Part shown: positions 51,923-60,885 of the stretch, piece after piece | How the letters are laid out: each line of letters opens with the position of its first letter | Position numbering within the stretch: position 1 is the stretch's first letter | Source of the DNA: Flavobacteriales bacterium | GTDB taxonomy: Bacteria > Bacteroidota > Bacteroidia > Flavobacteriales_G > Salibacteraceae | DNA: 64,000 nt | Assembly: GCA_003499525.1 (NCBI GenBank) | Contig: DNTB01000089.1 | Location: 156,234 to 220,233, forward strand | Direction: 5' to 3' | The notes under the pieces: generated by a model | Told to the model about the DNA's origin: nothing | Seen by the model: only the letters and a program-made list of their open reading frames with translations | Databases searched by the model: none | Program-made: the position numbers and the translations under genes

Positions 51923-53473
51923 ATGAGATTACTTCTATTATTACTACTTACACTTTCACTGTTTCAATTCGGTAATGCACAAAATCAGGTTCCTCAAATA
52001 GAGAATGTTCAGACATCCTATTCCGACAATATCTTGAACCTCTCATTTGATGTAATCGATGCCGAAAATGATTTGGTCGACATAACATTTTCAGCAGGGG
52101 ACGATGGTGATTTAGAATTAAACCTGGACGTTTCCAACGCAACTGGAGACCTTGGCACAAACCTCACTCCCGGAGCTGGAAAATCGATTAGTTGGGACTT
52201 TTCAAACTATTCTGGCTTCGCTCCTGATTTTAGAATAATGATTACAGTTGACGACAATCAACCCGTAGATTTTCAGGCATTGGCAAATGAAATTGATTCG
52301 CAGGAACTCTTGAATTTTTTGACAGCAATTGAGGGTATACGCCATCGCAATACTGGGGCTACTCAGTTATCGAGTGTTCAGAACTTGATCAGAAGTGAAT
52401 TTGAAAGTTCAGGGCTAGAAACTACTACTCAAATTTTTGGATTTGGCGGATACACAGCTGAAAATATCATTGGAAGAATGATTGGGACTGCAGATATGAC
52501 GAATTGCGTGATCATAGATGCGCATTACGATTCTGTTTTTGATTCGCCCGGAGCCGATGATAATGCGTCAGGTGTTTCAGGTGTGTTGGAATCGTTGAGA
52601 GTGCTTTCCGGGTATTCTTTTGATAAATCCATAAAGTTTATTGGTTTTGATCTTGAAGAAGATGGCCTTGCTGGAAGCAATCACTACGCTTTAAACCTAA
52701 ATCCGAGCGAAACCACTGTTGCAGTGCTTAACTATGAAATGATTGGGTACTATTCGAACCAACCAAACAGCCAAACAATTCCTCCAGGGTTTGGGACGAT
52801 ATTTCCTGCTCAAGTGAGTCAAATAAATGCAAATAACAATCGTGGAGATTTTATAGCTGTGTCGGCAGATTTAAACTCAACAGCCATTTCTGCTGCATTT
52901 CAGAATGCCGCGGCTTATTATGTTCCTGGACTTACCTCTTATGCGCTGGACATACCCGTGAACTCTACTCTTGTGCCAGATTTGCGGAGAAGTGATCATG
53001 CCTCTTTTTGGGATGTGGGAATCCCGGCTATTATGATTTCAGATGGTGCGAATTTCAGAAATCCTTTTTATCATGAACCAGAAGATACCATAGGCTCTTT
53101 GGATACTACTTTTATGGCACAAGTTGTACGAGCCACTACGATAACCGCAGCACAATTAGCAGGTATTAGGCATGCAGCAACATATTGGGAGGATGTGGGG
53201 TTAATGAACAGCGCCAGGTCACCTCAAAAGTGCCAATTCCAGCTATCTCCAAACCCAACCAAAGAATACTTCCGTCTATTTTCAAATGAATGCGCCATGA
53301 CTGATTTAACCATAACCATTCGAGATGTCAATGGGCGCATGATTAAGGAATTACAAATCAATGGCTCTGATCAGGAAATTGTTGCTGACATCTCAGATCT
53401 GATTCCTGGCTTTTATTCAGTTCAGATCAGCAGTTCCAATTTCGATACAACCGAAAAGCTCATCGTTCAGTAG
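51923..53473 (+). CDS. M28-family zinc aminopeptidase with T9SS sorting domain
   Basis: 516 residues from the ATG at 51923; signal peptide LLLLLLLTLSLFQFGNAQ. An Ig/cadherin-like N-terminal domain (~20-115) is followed by an M28 peptidase domain with ligands in DAHYDSVFDSPGADDNASG, DLEEDGLAGSNHYA, NYEMIGYY and SDHASFWD...FYHEPEDT. The sorting domain starts near QLSPNPTKEYFRL. Its last codon pair is CAG-TAG, where the near-identical orphan copy at 46.2 kb has CAG-AAG-TAG, so the basic terminal residue typical of sorting domains is missing. Secreted peptide degradation is the likely role. Confidence 0.92.
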   Translation: MRLLLLLLLTLSLFQFGNAQNQVPQIENVQTSYSDNILNLSFDVIDAENDLVDITFSAGDDGDLELNLDVSNATGDLGTNLTPGAGKSISWDFSNYSGFAPDFRIMITVDDNQPVDFQALANEIDSQELLNFLTAIEGIRHRNTGATQLSSVQNLIRSEFESSGLETTTQIFGFGGYTAENIIGRMIGTADMTNCVIIDAHYDSVFDSPGADDNASGVSGVLESLRVLSGYSFDKSIKFIGFDLEEDGLAGSNHYALNLNPSETTVAVLNYEMIGYYSNQPNSQTIPPGFGTIFPAQVSQINANNNRGDFIAVSADLNSTAISAAFQNAAAYYVPGLTSYALDIPVNSTLVPDLRRSDHASFWDVGIPAIMISDGANFRNPFYHEPEDTIGSLDTTFMAQVVRATTITAAQLAGIRHAATYWEDVGLMNSARSPQKCQFQLSPNPTKEYFRLFSNECAMTDLTITIRDVNGRMIKELQINGSDQEIVADISDLIPGFYSVQISSSNFDTTEKLIVQ

Positions 53474-53529
53474 TAGGGCTTGTTTATCGATACGTATCCA
53501 CGGCAAACAATTTGTTCAGATTTCCCATA

Positions 53530-53990
53530 CTATTCATGAATTGGAATCGGACTATTTCGAATACCGATGAATATAAATATCAGCGGAATTATGGTCAGAT
53601 AATGCCCCAGGTCATTGGCGTTTGGTAATACTCGTTTGGAGATATGTTCAGGACGAATACCAAACCTGGTATGATTAGGGTAAGGACTCCAGCAATGATC
53701 ATTCTGGCTTTAGTTTTTTGACCGGAATGCACCAACTAATGAACCGGAAAGACGATATAAAGCATGCCTAGTGCAACGTTAATAAAACTGACAGCGAAAA
53801 GAGCGGTTTTCCAGGAAGTCAGAACGATAATTATTGCTTTCCAAAGTAGTCCGGTTTGAAGCTATTTTTTGGAGAGTGAGGTACCTCTTGTCGACGCCAA
53901 CTCCGAATAAAGTGCGGTAATAGCCAAAAAGTTCAAGGACAGTACGCGTACGTGTAAAGAAGTATCGAAGCTAAACCCATTAGAACAGCT
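53530..53990 (-). pseudogene. Frameshifted paralogue of the neighbouring 199-aa membrane protein
   Basis: Minus-strand translation gives pieces matching the protein encoded at 54667-55266: GFSFDTSLHVRVLSLNFLA and LNFLAITALYSELA near the upstream end, GLVFVLNISPNEYY, then in another frame NANDLGHYLTIIPL (against NANDLGHYLTIIPL in the intact gene) and a stop at 53530. At least one frameshift and several stops interrupt it, and the first ~45 codons are missing. A decayed tandem duplicate. Confidence 0.85.
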
Positions 53991-54052
53991 CGATTGAAAG
54001 CTATGTAAGGAACAACTCTTCATTAATCAATCGCAGAAGCAGACTATTGACC

Positions 54053-54084
54053 AAAAAAAAATCCCAGGATAATACCCGGGATTT
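54053..54084 (-). terminator. Rho-independent terminator after the lipocalin-like lipoprotein gene
   Basis: AAATCCC(A)GG - ATAATA - CC(C)GGGATTT; on the minus strand it is followed by eight T, 24 nt past the stop codon of the 140-aa gene. Confidence 0.85.
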
Positions 54085-54107
54085 AGTTTCGTATATTTTC
54101 AACTCGA

Positions 54108-54530
54108 TTATTTCCGGTTCAATGTTAGAGGAATCAGTGTTCCTCCAAAATCAAACGATATTTCGATGTTGTTGCACTTATTGTCGGTAATTAAATAGAA
54201 TACTACAGCAGAATCAGTTCCGCTGGGAGCGAACAGAGACAGGTTTAATGTGTCTTCAACAATATTGTAACGACGATCATCATAAACCACACCGTTAAGT
54301 TCATATCCAAAAAAAACTTCGTTATCGTCTGTGTAAGTTCCATCAGTTTTGAATTCAACGTCACCTGTCACGAAATTATTGGTCCAGGTGCCGATAATGT
54401 TTTCTTCAACTGCTGGAGCCGTGCATGAAGTGTTCTCATCGTCCTTCGAACATGAAAAAGCAACAAAGGCAAGGGTTAGGATTAATAGGAATCTAGTATT
54501 CTTCCTATGGTTGAAATTTTTGAGCGGCAA
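54108..54530 (-). CDS. Lipocalin-like lipoprotein
   Basis: 140 residues. Lipoprotein signal peptide (FLLILTLAFVAFSC) with lipidation Cys. The body starts IIGTWTNNFVTGDVEFKTDGTYT, the GTW motif and strand pattern of lipocalin-like Bacteroidota lipoproteins, and continues YNIVEDTLNLS. No ATG is available before the signal peptide; the frame begins at a TTG at 54530, which fits the signal-peptide length. Followed by a strong terminator. Ligand unknown. Confidence 0.75.
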   Translation of the reverse strand: MPLKNFNHRKNTRFLLILTLAFVAFSCSKDDENTSCTAPAVEENIIGTWTNNFVTGDVEFKTDGTYTDDNEVFFGYELNGVVYDDRRYNIVEDTLNLSLFAPSGTDSAVVFYLITDNKCNNIEISFDFGGTLIPLTLNRK

Positions 54531-54666
54531 ATGTAGTCAGAATTTCTTATGGCACTCAAGCGGTTATAAAACAGCAGGTTGTCACATTTTCGAGCTCTAT
54601 GTAAGTCAGTTGAAATCTATCTTTTGACGATTCTATTTGTGAGTATTCAAGGGATTGAATGGACTG

Positions 54667-55266
54667 TTACCTATCATTCAATACGTTTGGGAAACGTGCT
54701 CCTCTGTAAATGAAGTAAAGAGGAATGATAGTTAAATAGTGGCCCAAGTCGTTCGCATTTAAGTACTTTGGAATCGCATTAACATCCAGCCAAAACACCA
54801 GTGCTGGAAAAATTATGGATAAAGCACCTGCGATTATCCATTTTGACTTGTCTCGGCTTTTAGAATAGGTATATGCATAAATGCCGAGCACAATGCCCAG
54901 GAATCCGATTCCAGCGTTTATGATGCTTATGGTAAAGGATCTATATACCCAGGATAATCCAATAACTAAAATGACTTTACCCATTAGTGTATACACTATC
55001 CACTTTGTTGATTTTCCCAGATGGTCAAAGGCGGCCATTTCACCGAAGAAAATAGCCACTGCCAGAAAGTTCCATGCAAGAATTCTAAAACTGGTGGAAA
55101 GGGTAAAAAGAAAACCGTGCCCAATGGCCCCCAAAAGTGCCGAAACGCCCATAAAGATGAAGAAAATCCTCCAGTTGGAATTTCGCATTCCTCTGCTCAT
55201 AGTCAGCGCCGCGACCCCAAGTACGGCATCACTAACAAGGGTCGATATCTCGTTGAACTCAATCAA
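54667..55266 (-). CDS. Multi-pass membrane protein of unknown function (DUF6962-like)
   Basis: 199 residues with six to seven helices (VSDAVLGVAALTM, FFIFMGVSALLGAIGHGFLF, LAWNFLAVAIFFGEMAAF, TLMGKVILVIGLSW, INAGIGFLGIVLGIYAYTY, WIIAGALSIIFPALVFWLDV). The C-terminal NANDLGHYLTIIPLYFIYRG is conserved with a decayed paralogue 0.7 kb away, which hints at structural importance. Family assignment is tentative. Function not known. Confidence 0.75.
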   Translation of the reverse strand: MIEFNEISTLVSDAVLGVAALTMSRGMRNSNWRIFFIFMGVSALLGAIGHGFLFTLSTSFRILAWNFLAVAIFFGEMAAFDHLGKSTKWIVYTLMGKVILVIGLSWVYRSFTISIINAGIGFLGIVLGIYAYTYSKSRDKSKWIIAGALSIIFPALVFWLDVNAIPKYLNANDLGHYLTIIPLYFIYRGARFPNVLNDR

Positions 55267-56088
55267 TATGGTGAACTAGACATTGCAAAGTTGATGGCCA
55301 AGGTATTAAACCTCTAATAATTCGTACCCAAGACTGCTCAGATAGAAGAACAATCGTTGCTGTATTTGATCATATCAACACGGGCACAAAATCCAAATCG
55401 ATGGTGAATACATAGCCTTCCCCAATGCGGTAATCGTTGATGCGGTTGTGGTGTATCTTCCATCTAAATATTTCCTTATCGTCTTTATCAAAAAAAAGAA
55501 ACCGGATGTATTCGCTCCATGCTTTTACGGGGTAATTGGGGCAATAGGGCTTAGCCGTGAATTAGTAAATGAAAGGGACAATTCCGTTACGTCCAGAAGG
55601 ATCATTTCTTAGCGCAAGAACCTGATCATTATTTTATAACTTGTTGAATATCAAATAAATATTGTAGTTGGTCTTAACACCTCCAACCTAGCCCAAGAGA
55701 TTTTCATTTTGTGCGAAGTGTTGCTGAAAAGGAAGATAGGTAGGATGCTTAAATGAAAATAGTATATCAGGGTTGCTACCATACTCAAAAGCCGAGAAAG
55801 CCACGGCAGCAGGTCAAATTACAAAGCCTTCCACAGTGCTATCGCTGAACCGGTCTAATTTTACGGAAATGATCTCAAATCAAGAGGAGCTGACCACTGC
55901 TTTAGTACATTTTAAGAGTATCCGAATTCGAGAATTTACAAAAAGCGAACAGCTCAACAATAAAATGCTCTCATTGGGTAAACAACATGCAAACGACAGA
56001 ACGCCTTGTGGGTGAGATTGAAGAAGTATCGCAACACTTAAGAACCATTCTCTTCGCAGGTTGTTTCGTGAGCTGAAAGATATCTCGC
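55267..56088. other. Gene-poor, probably decayed segment
   Basis: 822 bp with no convincing complete gene. On the minus strand 55366-55551 encodes a coding-like tail, NYPVKAWSEYIRFLFFDKDD then FRWKIHHNRINDYRIGEGYV, ending at TGA, but an in-frame stop lies directly upstream and no start was found. On the plus strand a short frame at 55773-56015 (ending HANDRTPCG) has no recognisable domain. I read this stretch as remains of lost genes. Confidence 0.5.
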
Positions 56089-56376
56089 ATGAAAGACTAC
56101 AATGCGCTACCGCCAGATGAAACAGACCGCATTATAGAAATGGCCTGGGAGGACCGTACACCCTTTGAGGCCATTGAATATCAATTCGGATTGTCGGAAT
56201 CTGAGGTCATTCAGCTGATGCGTCGACAGTTGAAGACCAGTTCATTCAAGCTATGGAGAAAGCGAGTAAACAGCGGCACTAGCCAAAAGCACCTCAAGAC
56301 TAGAAGTACCCAGATTGCCCGGTTTAGGAGTGCCAGACAACGTATCATATCTAATAATAAGATAACCAAGCGCTGA
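56089..56376 (+). CDS. DUF2805 (TIGR03643-type) small protein
   Basis: 95 residues. MKDYNALPPDETDRIIEMAWEDRTPFEAIEYQFGLSESEVIQLMRR is the family signature, with a helix-turn-helix-like look, followed by KTSSFKLWRKRVNSGTSQKHLKTR and a basic tail. Members in other Bacteroidota are often near photolyase genes; none is present here. Possible nucleic-acid-binding role; function not established. It is isolated between decayed segments but itself intact. Confidence 0.85.
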   Translation: MKDYNALPPDETDRIIEMAWEDRTPFEAIEYQFGLSESEVIQLMRRQLKTSSFKLWRKRVNSGTSQKHLKTRSTQIARFRSARQRIISNNKITKR

Positions 56377-56715
56377 GCTATCCTGAACGTTTCATCCCGA
56401 GTAATCACAACTATTTTTGGAAAATATGGCTACGTTCGGGTGCACCTTATCTACTCCGACCTTCTACAGCTTCACCCATCGATAAACTCTTTCCTTAAAG
56501 GCTCAACCCAGTGATCGGCATATTAGAGCTAGGTCAATGTTTTTTCGGTGCCTATGGGTGCTCACTTTCTCAGATTGCGCTGTTTTTATATGGTCATGTC
56601 GTCGTCGCTATAACCAGAGCCAATCATGCCTGAAGACCGGAATCCTATCAGGCTAAAATGATATGTTGTTCTCTTACACTTAATCAGGTACTTTTGTAGA
56701 AGTATCTTTTTACTG
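56377..56715. other. Non-coding segment with no recognised feature
   Basis: 339 bp without a supported gene, tRNA-like fold or strong terminator. It holds the upstream region of the M43 protease gene; no clear TAnnTTTG element was found. Confidence 0.5.
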
Positions 56716-58107
56716 GTGTTGTTTAGAATAATTACCGCACTCTTCCTTTTAGCTTCTTCAATTGTTCTCGGGCAAAAGAATAGTGAGTATGTGATCACTT
56801 GCGGCACTCCAGATCCCTCTTCAAACTGGGAAAATAAATTCCAGGAACTGCTCAAAGAACAACCAGATTTTCAGCATTACAGGGCCACCCATAATAATCC
56901 AACCTATGTCATTCCTGTTATATTTCATGTGATCCATGCCGGAGAATCAGTAGGGGTATATCCCAATATCGCTGCCGAACAGGTCTATGCTGAAATTGAA
57001 GTCCTAAATGAAGATTTTAATGGAATGGGTTTGAATACCAGTACTTATCCTGCTAGTGCCTTTGTCAATTGGGCAATTAACCAGTCCCTTCCCTCAGCTA
57101 GTGTAGATAGTCTTGGTAGAATTAAAATTGCCAATTTGGATGTCGAATTTTGCGCAGCAACAATAGACACAAATGGCAACTTGCTTTCTGAACCCGGCAT
57201 TGATCGGGTTGATCTTAATGCACTAAATATTCCTGATCCGACAACCTTCACCGACGGAGCTGCATTTCAGAATTACCTTGATAGTGCACTTAAACCACGG
57301 ACCATTTGGGATGTGGAAAAGTACCTGAATGTCTGGATAACCGATAAAAACGCCTCATTCCCCCATGGCGGAATCGCAACTACACCCCCCCTTTCCGGTT
57401 TACCCGGGCCTGGCTTGGGAGCTACGGACTCAACCGATGGTGTTTGGGTGTATACCAAATCAGTCGGTTCGCTTCTGAAATATCCTTCAGGTGATTACGC
57501 TAATGCGCTAATTCGGGGTCGTACTTTAACGCATGAGGTTGGTCATTGGTTAGGTCTTTGGCATAACTGGGGTGCGAATTCCTGCACAACAGATTACTGC
57601 GATGATACTCCTCCCTCATCGGGCCCGAGTGTCGGAAATCCGTCCTATCCAGATGATCCGGGAAGTTGCAACAACCCTTCAAATTTTCCAGACGGTGAGA
57701 TATACATGAACTTTATGGACTACACCGCTGACCCGTTTAAGTATATGTTTACGGAAGATCAGACAATAAGGATGAGAACGGCATTGCAAAACAGCCCCCA
57801 CCGAAATCAATTGGGTACGCATGGCTTGTGTTCCTTAATCACAGAGGTGCCTGCGATAGCAAATGATCTTAGCGGAATAATGGTCTATCCCAATCCCTCC
57901 AGTGGGCCTTTTACGATTGAATTGCCAACAAACTATTCGACAGCGATTATCAATGTACGCAATCTGAGCGGTCAACTGCTGCAACAGCTGACTATACGCT
58001 ATGAACGAAATTTCCAACTTGAATTAGACCTTTGTCCCGGGATTTATTTTCTGGAAATTCAACCGGAAAAGGGTAGGAGATGGGTTCAAAAACTAATCAT
58101 CCGGTAG
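56716..58107 (+). CDS. M43-family (pappalysin-like) zinc metalloprotease with T9SS sorting domain
   Basis: 463 residues. Signal peptide (IITALFLLASSIVLGQ) from a GTG at 56716 (a TTG follows immediately). The cytophagalysin-type catalytic domain has PVIFHVIHAGESVG, then TLTHEVGHWLGLWH, the extended zinc site HExxHxxGxxH, and the Met-turn in NFMDYTAD. The paired cysteines in NSCTTDYCDDTPP match M43B enzymes. Sorting domain from YPNPSSGPFTIEL to KLIIR. It is probably secreted and degrades extracellular proteins. Its end overlaps the convergent DUF3817 gene by 11 nt. Confidence 0.92.
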   Translation: MLFRIITALFLLASSIVLGQKNSEYVITCGTPDPSSNWENKFQELLKEQPDFQHYRATHNNPTYVIPVIFHVIHAGESVGVYPNIAAEQVYAEIEVLNEDFNGMGLNTSTYPASAFVNWAINQSLPSASVDSLGRIKIANLDVEFCAATIDTNGNLLSEPGIDRVDLNALNIPDPTTFTDGAAFQNYLDSALKPRTIWDVEKYLNVWITDKNASFPHGGIATTPPLSGLPGPGLGATDSTDGVWVYTKSVGSLLKYPSGDYANALIRGRTLTHEVGHWLGLWHNWGANSCTTDYCDDTPPSSGPSVGNPSYPDDPGSCNNPSNFPDGEIYMNFMDYTADPFKYMFTEDQTIRMRTALQNSPHRNQLGTHGLCSLITEVPAIANDLSGIMVYPNPSSGPFTIELPTNYSTAIINVRNLSGQLLQQLTIRYERNFQLELDLCPGIYFLEIQPEKGRRWVQKLIIR

Positions 58108-58399
58108 CCCTCATCTTTCTGAAATGCCGAGCCTCCATAAAGAATGTTCCAAACGGAATCAGCGAGGCCAGAAAAACCATGGCCGAGAAGCCAAACTTCC
58201 ATTTAAGGTCTATGGCCAAATAAAGACCCAGAAAACAATAACTCATAAAAAGTAAACCGTGGGCCATTCCAATTACGAAATTCGGGCCAGGCATATCGTA
58301 CATATACTTGAGTGGCATGGTCACTGCGAAGAGCAAATAACTGATTCCTTCGAGCAGAGCATTGATTCTAAATGTGCCAAATAGAGATTTAAAGTTCAT
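58097..58399 (-). CDS. DUF3817 membrane protein
   Basis: 100 residues with three membrane helices and the family blocks FRINALLEGISYLLFAVTMPLKY and FVIGMAHGLLFMSYCF, then SLIPFGTFFMEARHFRK. Inner-membrane protein of unknown function, frequent in Bacteroidota and Actinobacteria. Stop codon lies inside the end of the convergent protease gene (11 nt overlap). Confidence 0.88.
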   Translation of the reverse strand: MNFKSLFGTFRINALLEGISYLLFAVTMPLKYMYDMPGPNFVIGMAHGLLFMSYCFLGLYLAIDLKWKFGFSAMVFLASLIPFGTFFMEARHFRKMRATG

Positions 58400-58522
58400 G
58401 GTAATGCCTTTGATCTAAAAACCGCGAAGGTGATAAAAAGTTTATCCTTTCAACAACATATTATTGCATAGCAGGTGCAATCATGAATTTTCAGGCACGA
58501 ACGGTCTGAAGGTTTGTATAGT

Positions 58523-59353
58523 CTAAAATGGTATTCCGAGCCTCCATCCAATTGCAAATACAATCGGTAAATCATTGGTGCCACCAATGAATGCATAGTG
58601 CACACTGGTTTTGTTCTGGCCAGAATAACCCAATCCCACCCCGACATAAGATTCCATAAGGGTTTTGTTATCCCAAATGGTTTGCCTGCCGATATTGAGC
58701 ATGGCAGCAGTCGCATCCACTCGAATTCGTCTGTTCGTTTCTGAAACAAGGTCAGAATAATGTGCATAACTGACCTCAGGGCGCAAATACCAACCACAAT
58801 GGAGGAGTCCACCTTTGGATTTTTCCAAAGACCGTTTAGTCGTCAGGAAAATACGATACCCGATCTTTCCATATATACCACTCGATTCGGTATTCCAATC
58901 GTAATAACTGGCGCCAATAATACCTACTGCAAGTTCAAAACTCCCTTTTGGGTGCACATTTCTTTCATATGCCAGATGCAGATTCTCGAAAAAGGGATTA
59001 AGAATACCAATGCGGAGTGCATTGCGGTAAACGCGGTTAACGACAGTTGAATCGGTCCGTTCAGCATTCACGCCATGGATAGGTGTAATTTGAGCTGAAC
59101 CTCCTGAATCCAAACCCAATACATGGCTTAATTCTTTTCTGTTAGGATATGCTGTGGAAGAATTAACAGTTGAGATGCTCATGGAATGGTGTGTAAGGCT
59201 TGTTTTCGAATGCAATGGTGCCCAAGTACTGCTATGTTGAGCCTCGCCCAGGATGGGATAGACCCAAAATGATATAGTGAGAAACAACCAGATCAACAAT
59301 GATGAATCGAGATCAAATTGGACATTATTGGTCTTTCGTACTAAAAATTCCAT
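58523..59353 (-). CDS. Secreted, probably outer-membrane protein of unknown function
   Basis: About 277 residues from the ATG at 59353; a hydrophobic segment (LIWLFLTISFWVYPILGEAQ) then acts as signal peptide. The C-terminal ~170 residues (NPFFENLHLAYERNVHPKGS, GIYGKIGYRIFLTT, WYLRPEVSYAHYSD, YVGVGLGYSGQN) look like a DUF3575-type beta-barrel and finish VFAIGWRLGIPF with a terminal aromatic. The frame can be extended upstream to 59473 but without a better start. Function unknown. Confidence 0.6.
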   Translation of the reverse strand: MEFLVRKTNNVQFDLDSSLLIWLFLTISFWVYPILGEAQHSSTWAPLHSKTSLTHHSMSISTVNSSTAYPNRKELSHVLGLDSGGSAQITPIHGVNAERTDSTVVNRVYRNALRIGILNPFFENLHLAYERNVHPKGSFELAVGIIGASYYDWNTESSGIYGKIGYRIFLTTKRSLEKSKGGLLHCGWYLRPEVSYAHYSDLVSETNRRIRVDATAAMLNIGRQTIWDNKTLMESYVGVGLGYSGQNKTSVHYAFIGGTNDLPIVFAIGWRLGIPF

Positions 59354-59863
59354 TCGGTCAGACCAGACGTTTGTTACTGCGCTAATCTCTTTTATTGCGG
59401 AGGGTTTTTGAATGCCCAAAGCTATATCAATAGGAAGAAGTCGAAGACGGTAAGAATCTTTATGTAACCTCATTGGATCCTATACATAAGAAATAAATAG
59501 TCGCTGCCTATCAGAATGCTAAGGATTTAAAGTCTTCCTTTTCGAGGGAAACGAATACCAGATAACATTAGATTGGGTGGATCAATCAAAAAATAAGCCG
59601 GTAACAACCTGCGCTGATTTCTACTTTAATTAAGTTTCTAAAGAATTTTTTTGATTGCCCGTGAAAAGGTCGGGCGTTCTATGAAAGAATGTTGTCTGGA
59701 AAAAACTCATAATGAAACAGGCTACCTATCCAACTATTCTCAAGCCAATTTGATCGAAAACTGAAACCGATTGAAAGATCTCATAGCCTATGCTTTACTG
59801 CATCAAACCATTACTTTCGTTGCCAAATAACCTTGAAACATAATCGATTTAACTTAGAGTTCT
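59354..59863. other. Long intergenic segment with no recognised gene
   Basis: 510 bp. A perfect five-base stem gcccg/cgggc at 59657-59675 lacks a T run on either strand, so I do not call it a terminator. No RNA gene or repeat seen. Upstream region for the 278-aa lipoprotein. Confidence 0.5.
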
Positions 59864-60700
59864 ATGAAGTATTTTGTTTTACCCATTCTGGTCATCTTCT
59901 TTTTTAGTTGCGAATCCCCTCAGGAAGCCTGGGAAAAGGACTATTCCTCTTTTAAAGCGCATTTCGACACCACCGGTGCCATCGCATACAAAGACCTCAT
60001 GCAATTAAAAAACGAAGTGGAGGATCGCTCTATGGATTCCACATTTATCGAAGAAGTCATTGCAAATTCCGGAAACCGCTTTAAAGACTTGAATATGGAT
60101 TTGAGAAAAGATTCTTGGAACACCCTGTTTTTGTTGTATAGCGATCTCGTAGTTCTCGAAGGAAAAGTAGATACACTCAAAGGATACAATCCTTATTTGG
60201 ATTTTTACCGTTTTGGAACATCCCTGTCGAGCTTTGCACGGAATAAGGAAAGCGATATTGGCTGGCTAAAACTACTTAAAGATTCAGACAGCGACATTGC
60301 CGAAGAAGGCCCAATGCTCTCGCAATACAACCGTTTCAAGAGGTTTGTCGATCAACTACATAGTGCAGATTATTATCTTATTTCTTACCCAATGTTGTTC
60401 ATCCAACCCGAGAAAGATGAACTCGAACTAACCTTTGTTACCGGAGAGTATGTAGCGCTCTTATTTTTATATGACGCCTATAGCAAAGAGCTGATCGACG
60501 CTTTTAGCATCTACACGATTAACAGCGAGGAAGTTTCCTCTCACCTCGGCAGGGTTACGCTCACAGATCTGAATCATGATTTAACATATAACATTAAGGA
60601 CAACCTGCAGGATAGTGTAAGAATCCGATATTCTCCGAATTATTTTTCTGACCTTGAAGAGGTTTCGTTTTACCGGTATTTGGATGTCTCATCGGAGTAG
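59864..60700 (+). CDS. Lipoprotein of unknown function
   Basis: 278 residues. Short lipoprotein signal peptide (YFVLPILVIFFFSC), then a charged, mostly helical N-terminal half (KDLMQLKNEVEDRSMDSTFI, DLNMDLRKDSWNTLFLLYSD) and a more beta C-terminal half (ELTFVTGEYVALLFLYDAYS). I do not recognise a family. Periplasmic, anchored to the inner or outer membrane. Apparently monocistronic. Confidence 0.72.
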   Translation: MKYFVLPILVIFFFSCESPQEAWEKDYSSFKAHFDTTGAIAYKDLMQLKNEVEDRSMDSTFIEEVIANSGNRFKDLNMDLRKDSWNTLFLLYSDLVVLEGKVDTLKGYNPYLDFYRFGTSLSSFARNKESDIGWLKLLKDSDSDIAEEGPMLSQYNRFKRFVDQLHSADYYLISYPMLFIQPEKDELELTFVTGEYVALLFLYDAYSKELIDAFSIYTINSEEVSSHLGRVTLTDLNHDLTYNIKDNLQDSVRIRYSPNYFSDLEEVSFYRYLDVSSE

Positions 60701-60885
60701 ATTGCTTGAAATGTCCTTGTTCTTTTAAGTTTCAATGACGGTGTTGATTAACAGCCAGATTTGATAAGCTGAAGGAGCAAAATCATCCTAATAATGAAGA
60801 TATATTCTGACATCTCTCAAACATCATCATCTGGTAGCGTAAACATACCGTTAATTCATCCCCTTTTGCATTACACTGACCAACA

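Noticed and set aside
59657..59675. GCCCG/CGGGC hairpin as a terminator
   Set aside because: Stem of only five pairs and no T run on either strand.
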